From Bacteroidota bacterium (GTDB lineage Bacteria; Bacteroidota; Bacteroidia; Flavobacteriales; Crocinitomicaceae), in NCBI GenBank assembly GCA_005798205.1, contig SYKJ01000074.1, positions 1 through 7,020 of the forward strand: a stretch of DNA of 7,020 nucleotides. Direction: 5' to 3'. Position numbers and translations under genes: made by a program. This document shows positions 1-5,656 of this stretch, in pieces. Under the pieces are notes generated by a model. The model did not search any database, had not been told where the DNA came from, and saw only the letters and a program-made list of their open reading frames with translations. The stretch's first letter is position 1. Each line of letters starts with the position of its first letter.

Positions 1-777
1 ATTGGTGCACTAACATTATTGATTCTCATTATCCTTTTTGCAATGAAAGCAGACGGGTCCTCATTTATTTCTTTTGTTACTTCCTCTTTTGAGCAAACTT
101 TAACTTTCAACGGAACTATTTTAAATGGAAATTTAGTTGCTTTTATCATACTACAAATGCTAATTGTTCATATTCCTTTGTTGGTTGCTTTGGTTACCGG
201 TGATTTGATTTCTGGAGAAGCCGCAATGGGAACTGTTCGTATGTTAGCAACAAAGCCAATATCTCGGACAAAGATTGTATTATCCAAGTTTATAGCGGGT
301 GCAGTATACACTTTTATACTTACTCTTTGGCTCATCTTTTTAGCACTTTTTGTCTCTAAATTTATCTTTGGATCTGGGGACTTAATCGTTTTAAATAGCG
401 ATGGCTTAGTAATTTTGAGGGAGCAAGATATTTTGTGGCGCTACGGCTTGAGTTTTATCGTAGCTTATCTTTCACTTTTAACAGTTTCATCAGTTTCAAT
501 TTGTTTTTCTGCATTTGCAGAAAACTCTATAGGCCCAATAGTTTCAACAATGGCAGTAATTATTTTATTTACCATTATTGGAACTATGGATGTCTCTGTA
601 TTTGAAAACGTAAAGCCCTTTTTATTTACAACCCACATGGCTTCATGGAGAAGCTTTTTTGAAGATCCTGTACCATATTCAAAAATTATCAATTCAGTAA
701 TTATATTATTGGTTCATAACATCTTACTTGTTACTATATCAATAATTAAATTCAATAAAAAAGACATCACATCCTAA
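1..777 (+). CDS. ABC-2 type transporter permease, 5' end cut by window edge
   Basis: This is the membrane subunit of an ABC-2 family (NatB/ABC2_membrane-like) transporter; the ATPase would be encoded elsewhere, probably upstream of the window. The frame is open from base 1, so the true start lies outside; 258 codons are visible. About six hydrophobic segments can be seen, near visible residues 1-14, 45-66, 97-121, 148-171, 177-196 and 230-248. Between the second and third lies the family's conserved cytoplasmic stretch (bases about 205-290): GDLISGE, then GTVRMLATKPISR and a downstream SK, matching the usual 'E..G(T)...L..P.SR......K' pattern. This motif is the main evidence. The C-terminus is short and basic (FNKKDITS). 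Its TAA stop shares one base with the ATG of the next gene (TAATG), so translational coupling is likely. The substrate cannot be told. The family is solid; the missing N-terminus is probably a few dozen residues. Confidence 0.87.
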   Translation: MGALTLLILIILFAMKADGSSFISFVTSSFEQTLTFNGTILNGNLVAFIILQMLIVHIPLLVALVTGDLISGEAAMGTVRMLATKPISRTKIVLSKFIAGAVYTFILTLWLIFLALFVSKFIFGSGDLIVLNSDGLVILREQDILWRYGLSFIVAYLSLLTVSSVSICFSAFAENSIGPIVSTMAVIILFTIIGTMDVSVFENVKPFLFTTHMASWRSFFEDPVPYSKIINSVIILLVHNILLVTISIIKFNKKDITS

Positions 778-1466
778 TGAAAACAATTCTTTTAGCTACG
801 CTAATTTTACTTCAATTTAATTTCTTTGCTCAAGATGCCAACGCCCTTCTAGAAAAAGTAGTTTCCAAAATTAATTCTGTAAAAGATTACGCTGTGGATG
901 CATCAATTCGCGCTGATATTCCATTTATAAAAATAATACCTGTAAAAGCAAAAATATATTTTAAGCAAAAAGATAAATTAAAAATTGTCTCTAAAGGAAT
1001 TGTATTACTTCCAAAACAAGGTTTTACTGAGGTCAACAATTTTTTAATGAAAAAAGGGTCTTATATGGCTGTTGATGGCGGCACAAAAATGATTGGAGAA
1101 TTAAAAACCTCATTAATTACTGTAATACCGACAAGTGAAAACAGTGAATTTGTTCTTGCGAAATTATGGATAGACCCCAAAAATGCTGTAATTATAAGTT
1201 CTCAAATTACTACAAGATCAAGTGGTACTGTTAATGTCGATTATATTTATGGTTCACAAATTACTTTTGGACTTCCAAGCGAGTTAATTTTTGAAATTGA
1301 CATTAAAAAATTTAAAATGCCCAAAAGTGTTGCTGCAGATTTAAATAATAATACAAAATCGAAAAGCAAAGACAAAAATTCTGATAAAAAGGGAAAAATC
1401 ACAATAAAATTTTCAAATTACATCGTAAATAAAGGGATAAGTGATGCTATTTTTCAAAAAAAGTAA
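777..1466 (+). CDS. Secreted protein, probable LolA-like (outer-membrane lipoprotein-sorting-type) fold
   Basis: A 229-residue protein with a clear signal peptide: MK, a hydrophobic core over residues 4-18 (ILLATLILLQFNFFA), and probable cleavage around A18-D20. There is no lipobox Cys, so it should be a soluble periplasmic protein or attached to the envelope by other means. The mature part opens with an amphipathic helix (ALLEKVVSKINSVKDY, residues 23-38), followed by alternating beta-type strands: PVKAKIYFKQKDKLKI (55-70), KLWIDPKNAVIISSQ (129-143), GTVNVDYIYG (150-159) and FGLPSELIFEID (164-175). Helix then strands, with the 'WIDP' turn and the 'LP..L.F' strand, is the pattern of LolA/LppX/MucB-like proteins. 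Residues 189-207 form a low-complexity stretch rich in Lys, Ser and Asn, probably a flexible loop before the last strands. The start is set by the overlap with the permease stop. The link to lipoprotein handling is inference from fold and neighbour; sequence identity is too low for a firm assignment. Confidence 0.68.
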   Translation: MKTILLATLILLQFNFFAQDANALLEKVVSKINSVKDYAVDASIRADIPFIKIIPVKAKIYFKQKDKLKIVSKGIVLLPKQGFTEVNNFLMKKGSYMAVDGGTKMIGELKTSLITVIPTSENSEFVLAKLWIDPKNAVIISSQITTRSSGTVNVDYIYGSQITFGLPSELIFEIDIKKFKMPKSVAADLNNNTKSKSKDKNSDKKGKITIKFSNYIVNKGISDAIFQKK

Positions 1467-1481
1467 ATTCTGAAATTAACT

Positions 1482-1489
1482 TACATTTG
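1482..1489 (+). promoter_or_regulatory. Bacteroidota-type -7 promoter element (TACATTTG) for lhgO
   Basis: TACATTTG fits the TAnnTTTG consensus of the -7 box used by the Bacteroidota primary sigma factor. It lies in the 37-base gap before lhgO, with 14 bases between its last G and the ATG at 1504. I see no matching TTG at the -33 position. If transcription starts four to seven bases downstream, the leader would be only about ten bases. The same 10-mer, CTTACATTTG, precedes the exporter gene on the other strand. Confidence 0.5.
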
Positions 1490-1503
1490 TCAAAATAAGT
1501 AAT

Positions 1504-2715
1504 ATGGAATTTGATATTTCAATTATTGGAGGTGGCATAGTTGGTGCAGCAACGTTTTATCAACTTCAAAAGAAAAATCCAGATTTAAAAATCGCCTTAT
1601 TTGAAAAAGAAAATAATCTTTCCACCCATCAAACTGGTCACAATTCTGGCGTTCTCCACTCTGGATTGTATTACAAGCCCGGTTCTTTAAAAGCAAAAAA
1701 TTGCATAGATGGAAGACAGGCCTTAGTTTCTTTTGCTAAAGAATATAAAATCCCTTATGATATTTGTGGAAAAGTTATCGTTGCAAACAACCCAAATGAA
1801 GAAAAACGACTAAAAGTAATTCTTCAAAATGGCATTGACAATAAAATTGATGGTATTGAACACATAAGCGCGGATAAAGTTAAAGAAATTGAACCTTTTG
1901 TTGAATGTCTCTCCGGACTTTGGGTTCCATGTACAGGAATTATTGATTTTAAAGTAGCTACAGCAAAGATGATTGAATTAGCGCTTGCATTGCAAGCTCA
2001 AAGTCGCTTATTTCTCGCTCACGAAGTTTTAGTAATTGATAGGGCAGAGGGTAGAACTACTATTAAAACAAATAAAGGTGATTTTCAGTCTAAATTTTTA
2101 GTTTTTTGCTCTGGGTTACAAGCTGATTTAATGGCAAAAAAAGATGGTTTAAAATTAAAAGAGAAAGTTATCCCTTTTCGAGGCGATTATTACGAATTAG
2201 CTGAACATGCGCAACACAAAGTGAAGAATTTGGTTTATCCAGTTCCCGATCCTGCATTTCCATTTTTAGGTGTTCATTTTACTAGAATGGTCGGGGGAGG
2301 CGTGGAGTGCGGTCCAAATGCAGTATTTTCCTTTAAAAGAGAGGGTTATCGTAAAACTGATTTTTCATTTAAAGATACAGTTGATTCTCTTTCCTATATT
2401 GGTACTTGGAAATTATTTTTGGGAAATGTAACTTATGGTATTAATGAATACCGCCGAGCTTTTTCAAAAAGACTTTTTTTAAAATCCTTACAACAAATGG
2501 TTCCCACTTTAACGATGGATGATATCGTGCCGGGTAGAGCAGGGGTGAGGGCTCAGTTACTTTCTCAAAATGGCGATACACGCGATGATTTTAGAATTGA
2601 ACACCAAGGAAATGCAATTCATGTTTTAAATGCTCCCTCACCTGCAGCAACTGCGTCCTTGGCGATTGGAAATTACATAGCCAACGAAATAGAGAAGAAA
2701 TTTGCTTTGAAATAA
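1504..2715 (+). CDS. lhgO: L-2-hydroxyglutarate oxidase/dehydrogenase LhgO
   Basis: An FAD-dependent enzyme of the DAO family that oxidises L-2-hydroxyglutarate to 2-oxoglutarate. L-2-hydroxyglutarate arises from side reactions of dehydrogenases on 2-oxoglutarate, or from glutarate breakdown, and E. coli LhgO (formerly YgaF) passes electrons to the membrane quinone pool. The 403 residues match the family's usual length of about 400. The FAD-binding GGGIVG is at residues 9-14, with an acidic residue (E34) ending the second strand. Family landmarks run in order: HQTGHNSGVLHSGLYY (42-57), YKPGSLKAK (57-65), CGK (88-90), PFRGDYY (224-230), YPVPDPAFPFLGVHFTRM (245-262), GPNAVFSFKREGYR (270-283), GRAGVRAQ (344-351) and NAPSPAATAS (376-385). 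No hydrophobic anchor is visible. The start is chosen because the GGG motif falls at the usual distance from the N-terminus and a promoter element sits just upstream. No glutarate hydroxylase (glaH/csiD) or other pathway gene is adjacent, so a metabolite-repair role is more likely than glutarate use; that is inference. Confidence 0.95.
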   Translation: MEFDISIIGGGIVGAATFYQLQKKNPDLKIALFEKENNLSTHQTGHNSGVLHSGLYYKPGSLKAKNCIDGRQALVSFAKEYKIPYDICGKVIVANNPNEEKRLKVILQNGIDNKIDGIEHISADKVKEIEPFVECLSGLWVPCTGIIDFKVATAKMIELALALQAQSRLFLAHEVLVIDRAEGRTTIKTNKGDFQSKFLVFCSGLQADLMAKKDGLKLKEKVIPFRGDYYELAEHAQHKVKNLVYPVPDPAFPFLGVHFTRMVGGGVECGPNAVFSFKREGYRKTDFSFKDTVDSLSYIGTWKLFLGNVTYGINEYRRAFSKRLFLKSLQQMVPTLTMDDIVPGRAGVRAQLLSQNGDTRDDFRIEHQGNAIHVLNAPSPAATASLAIGNYIANEIEKKFALK

Positions 2716-2723
2716 GGTATTTT

Positions 2724-4472
2724 TTACTCCTCTGTTAATTGCTTTTGATACATTTCCGCGTAATATCCTTTTAAAGTTAAAAGTGAATCATGTGTGCCTT
2801 CTTCAACAACTTCTCCTTGGTCTAAAACGATAATGTAATTTGCATTCCGAATTGTCGATACGCGGTGACTAACAATAATTGTTGTCGTTTCGTTTTTCAA
2901 GTTCTTTAAATTTGATAATATTATCTCCTCTGTTTCAGTATCTACTGCTGAAAGACAATCGTCTAAAAGTAAAAGATGAGGCTTACGCAATAGGGCTCGT
3001 GCAATACTAATCCGTTGTTTTTGTCCGCCACTTAGGTTCACACCTCGTTCTCCAAGTAAGGTTTCAAATTTATCAGGGAATTCCTCAATATTGTGGTAAA
3101 CATGAGACAACTTCGTAATTGAAACTAGTGTTTCATTTGAAACTTCACCATCTTTAACTCCAAACTTTAAGTTGTTGGCGATGGAATCCGAAAAAAGAAA
3201 AACATCCTGAGGCACAATTCCACATTGTTCTCGAAAACGATCTGTATTGATGCTTTTTATGTCTTGATTATCAATTAAAACTGATCCTGAATGGGGATCG
3301 TACTGCCTGAGTAATAAATCCAAAACAGTCGACTTCCCACTGCCAGTCTTACCGATAATTGCTAATGTATCGCCCTTTTTAATTTTAAAATTTATGTTTT
3401 TTAAGGCTTGTATTCCTGTATTCTCGTAAGTAAAATTGACATTCTTAAATTCAACTCCACCTTGAAAATTGAAATCGGAATAAGTTGTATTCGTGATAGT
3501 TGGATTGGTTTGTAAAAATTCGTTGATTCTTTTTTGTGAAGCCGCTGCTCGTTGAATAATTGAGGTAACCCAACCAATGCTTGCGAAAGGCCAAGTGAGG
3601 TTGTTAACAAAAAAGATGAAGGCCACTATTCCACCTAAAGATATTTGCTTGTCGTAGGTCATTAAACCGCCCAGATAAATAGCAATCAGCGTACTCAAAC
3701 CAATTAAAAACATGATTGTAGGCATAAACAAGGAATTAACAAGTACTAATTTCATGCTTTTAGTTTTGTACTCGTTTGCAGCATGTTCAAATTTTCCACC
3801 GATTTCACCTTCGCGATTGTATGCTTTTATTACCCGAATTCCTGCAAAAGTTTCTTGTGCAATTGTAGATAGATTTGATTGCTCCTCTTGCACTTTTCTA
3901 CTTAAAGCATTCATTTTGCTTGAAACTTTATAAATCAAAAAAGACATTAATGGTAGGGGTAATAGGACAAATAAAGTGAGAATTGGACTAATGTAGAGCA
4001 TTTGAATAATAATCATTGTGGAAAGGACAACTAAATTTACTGTGTACATAATTCCAGGTCCAATATACATTCTAACTTGTCCTACATCTTCAGAAATACG
4101 ATTCATTAAATCACCTGTGGAATTTCTTTTGAAAAACCCCAAATCTAATTTTTGATAATGTGCATAAATTTCATTTTTTAAATCAAATTCTATAAAACGA
4201 GACATGACAATAATTGATTGGCGCATAAGAAATAAGAAAAAACCTTTGCCTATTGACAATAAGATATAAATACCACCAATTTTAAATGATAAAAACAAAG
4301 CGTCTTCGTATCCGCTTATTGTTGTGGTTTGCATTAAAGCATCAACTGTGGATTTAACATACAAAGGCATTTGAACGCCAAAATAATTACTAACAACAGT
4401 GAAAAGAATACCAAATAAAAAGCGCCATTTGTATTTGACAAAATATTTATTGAGGTATTGAAGTGACTTCAT
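2724..4472 (-). CDS. ABC exporter, fused membrane and ATPase domains (MdlA/MsbA-like)
   Basis: A half-transporter of 582 residues, the usual size for the family, with a six-helix exporter-type membrane domain (about residues 15-320) and a C-terminal ATPase (about 338-575). ATPase motifs: A-loop Y349, Walker A GKTGSGKST (374-382), Q-loop Q422, signature LSGGQ (480-484), Walker B LLLLDD (500-505), D-loop SAVD (508-511) and switch His H536. The membrane domain has the typical coupling text STGDLMNRISEDV (118-130). The residue after the Walker B Asp is Asp (D505) instead of the usual Glu. With LLLDD.LSAVD this resembles MdlA, YheI/BmrC and TM287, one half of heterodimeric exporters. No partner gene is adjacent. 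The start was chosen at 4472: the frame is open back to 4607, but those 45 extra codons would overlap leucine dehydrogenase and run across a promoter element, while MKSLQYLNKYFVKYKWRF is a normal exporter N-terminus. The substrate is unknown (lipid, drug or peptide). Confidence 0.94.
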   Translation of the reverse strand: MKSLQYLNKYFVKYKWRFLFGILFTVVSNYFGVQMPLYVKSTVDALMQTTTISGYEDALFLSFKIGGIYILLSIGKGFFLFLMRQSIIVMSRFIEFDLKNEIYAHYQKLDLGFFKRNSTGDLMNRISEDVGQVRMYIGPGIMYTVNLVVLSTMIIIQMLYISPILTLFVLLPLPLMSFLIYKVSSKMNALSRKVQEEQSNLSTIAQETFAGIRVIKAYNREGEIGGKFEHAANEYKTKSMKLVLVNSLFMPTIMFLIGLSTLIAIYLGGLMTYDKQISLGGIVAFIFFVNNLTWPFASIGWVTSIIQRAAASQKRINEFLQTNPTITNTTYSDFNFQGGVEFKNVNFTYENTGIQALKNINFKIKKGDTLAIIGKTGSGKSTVLDLLLRQYDPHSGSVLIDNQDIKSINTDRFREQCGIVPQDVFLFSDSIANNLKFGVKDGEVSNETLVSITKLSHVYHNIEEFPDKFETLLGERGVNLSGGQKQRISIARALLRKPHLLLLDDCLSAVDTETEEIILSNLKNLKNETTTIIVSHRVSTIRNANYIIVLDQGEVVEEGTHDSLLTLKGYYAEMYQKQLTEE

Positions 4473-4483
4473 TGAAAATTTTC

Positions 4484-4491
4484 TAATTTTG
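4484..4491 (+). promoter_or_regulatory. Possible -7 promoter element (TAATTTTG) for the leucine dehydrogenase operon
   Basis: TAATTTTG fits TAnnTTTG. A TTG at 4458-4460 lies 23 bases upstream, at the outer edge of the spacing I recall for the -33 element in flavobacteria. It would give a leader of about 55-60 bases before the ATG at 4555. The element lies inside the presumed leader of the divergent exporter gene, and its -33 TTG lies in that gene's coding region. In such AT-rich DNA a chance match is quite possible. Confidence 0.35.
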
Positions 4492-4509
4492 CGCTGTTGA
4501 AACGCTTTG

Positions 4510-4517
4510 CAAATGTA
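4510..4517 (-). promoter_or_regulatory. Bacteroidota-type -7 promoter element (TACATTTG) for the ABC exporter
   Basis: Read on the minus strand this is TACATTTG, an exact fit to TAnnTTTG and identical, including the two preceding bases (CT), to the element before lhgO. There are 37 bases between it and the ATG ending at 4472. It supports the shorter start for the exporter, because the longer open frame would place the promoter inside the coding sequence. No clear -33 TTG is seen upstream. Confidence 0.52.
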
Positions 4518-4554
4518 AGCATTCAGAACTAAAGTTAACGAACGAAAAATAAGC

Positions 4555-5652
4555 ATGTCTGAAATAAAAACTGAAATACTAAGCGATCTTTCTAAGAATC
4601 CAGTCATTGGTCAAATGACAAAAATGGGGCACGAACAAATTCTTTTTTGTAATGATAATGAAACAGGATTAAAAGCAATTATTGCTGTTCACAACACAGT
4701 TTTAGGTCCAGCATTGGGTGGCACAAGAATTTGGGCATATTCCAATGAAATGGATGCTCTAAATGATGTTCTTCGGCTTTCTCGTGGAATGACCTACAAA
4801 AATTCTATCTCAGGATTAAACTTAGGAGGAGGGAAGGCTGTAATTATTGGAGATGCTAAAACTATTAAGTCCGAAGCATTATTTCGAAGATTTGGAAGGT
4901 TTGTGAATAGTTTAGCCGGAAATTACATTACCGCCGAAGATGTCGGTGTTTCTCCCATAGATATGACTCACGTAAATAAAGAAACCAATTTTGTTGTTGG
5001 TTTACCTGGAAAAAGTGGCGATCCTTCTCCTGTTACAGCTTACGGAACCTATGTGGGAATGAAAGCCTGCGCAAAATTACAATATGGTTCTGATTCATTG
5101 AGTGGAAAAACAATCGCTGTTCAAGGAGTAGGGCATGTTGGAGAATATCTTGTGGAATATTTAAGAAAGGAAAATGCAAGTGTTTATATTTCTGATATTA
5201 ATGATGAAACATTGAACCGCGTTGCTCAAAAATACGGAGCCAAAATTGTAGATAAAGATGCCATTTATGATTTAGACATGGATATTTACGCTCCCTGTGC
5301 TTTGGGTGCAACGGTAAACGATGAGACGCTTGGTCGTTTGAAATGTTCTATAATTGCCGGTGCAGCTAACAACCAACTTAAAGAAGAAACTATTCATGGA
5401 CTTGAAGTAATGAAAAAAGGAATTATTTATGCTCCAGATTATGCCATTAATGCTGGCGGTGTGATCAATTGTTTTTCTGAGGTGAAAGGTTTGCCAAGTG
5501 AATGGGCGCAGCAAAAAGCCGCTGAAATTTACACAACAATTTATGATATTGTCAAAAGATCGCGCGAGGAAGCGATTCCAACCTTTCAAATTGCAAATAA
5601 AATGGCTGAAGAACGAATTAAAGCCAAAAGAATAGTCGCTTTACCAATTTAA
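4555..5652 (+). CDS. Leucine dehydrogenase (Glu/Leu/Phe/Val dehydrogenase family)
   Basis: A cytoplasmic NAD-dependent enzyme that reversibly deaminates leucine, and usually valine and isoleucine, to the 2-oxo acid plus ammonia; the first step of branched-chain amino acid breakdown, or the last of synthesis in reverse. The 365 residues match the family (about 365). By comparison with Bacillus leucine dehydrogenase: substrate-binding K82 in MTYKN, catalytic K94 in GGGK, catalytic D129 in TAEDVG, and pocket residues L54 (GPALGG) and A127. The dinucleotide domain has GVGHVG (191-196), with D214 in SDIND at the end of the second strand, which favours NAD over NADP. YAPCALGA (245-252), AGAANNQL (268-275) and NAGGVIN (299-305) are also family marks. 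The text is much closer to leucine than to hexameric glutamate dehydrogenases. It is the first gene of a tight operon; the stop is 4 bases before nusB. Symbols used elsewhere include ldh, leuDH and bcd. Preference for leucine over valine cannot be settled by reading. Confidence 0.94.
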   Translation: MSEIKTEILSDLSKNPVIGQMTKMGHEQILFCNDNETGLKAIIAVHNTVLGPALGGTRIWAYSNEMDALNDVLRLSRGMTYKNSISGLNLGGGKAVIIGDAKTIKSEALFRRFGRFVNSLAGNYITAEDVGVSPIDMTHVNKETNFVVGLPGKSGDPSPVTAYGTYVGMKACAKLQYGSDSLSGKTIAVQGVGHVGEYLVEYLRKENASVYISDINDETLNRVAQKYGAKIVDKDAIYDLDMDIYAPCALGATVNDETLGRLKCSIIAGAANNQLKEETIHGLEVMKKGIIYAPDYAINAGGVINCFSEVKGLPSEWAQQKAAEIYTTIYDIVKRSREEAIPTFQIANKMAEERIKAKRIVALPI

Positions 5653-5656
5653 TGAA

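Noticed and set aside
19..21. TTG as the start codon of the first permease gene
   Set aside because: The frame is open and hydrophobic back to base 1 and the protein lacks the expected N-terminal helix, so the gene is cut by the window edge.
465..692. 75-codon minus-strand open frame inside the permease gene
   Set aside because: It lies wholly within a well-supported membrane protein gene and encodes nothing recognisable.
1451..1480. Possible terminator from the T-run and A-run at the end of the LolA-like gene
   Set aside because: The TTTTT-C-AAAAAAA inverted repeat has no GC stem and no following U-tract, so it is not a credible intrinsic terminator.
3401..3933. Short open frames on both strands inside the exporter gene (3401-3610 minus, 3712-3933 plus)
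   Set aside because: They overlap a gene with all ABC motifs intact and have no family features of their own.
4534..4539. GTTAAC palindrome in the divergent spacer as an operator
   Set aside because: Six bases are too short to support an operator in AT-rich DNA, and no longer dyad surrounds it.
4819..4836. Purine-rich, Shine-Dalgarno-like run (AGGAGGAGGG) inside leucine dehydrogenase
   Set aside because: It encodes the catalytic LGGGK motif, and no start codon of a plausible gene follows.
5272..5589. 105-codon minus-strand open frame within leucine dehydrogenase
   Set aside because: It is opposite conserved dehydrogenase motifs, has no promoter element or recognisable domain, and looks like a by-product of codon use.
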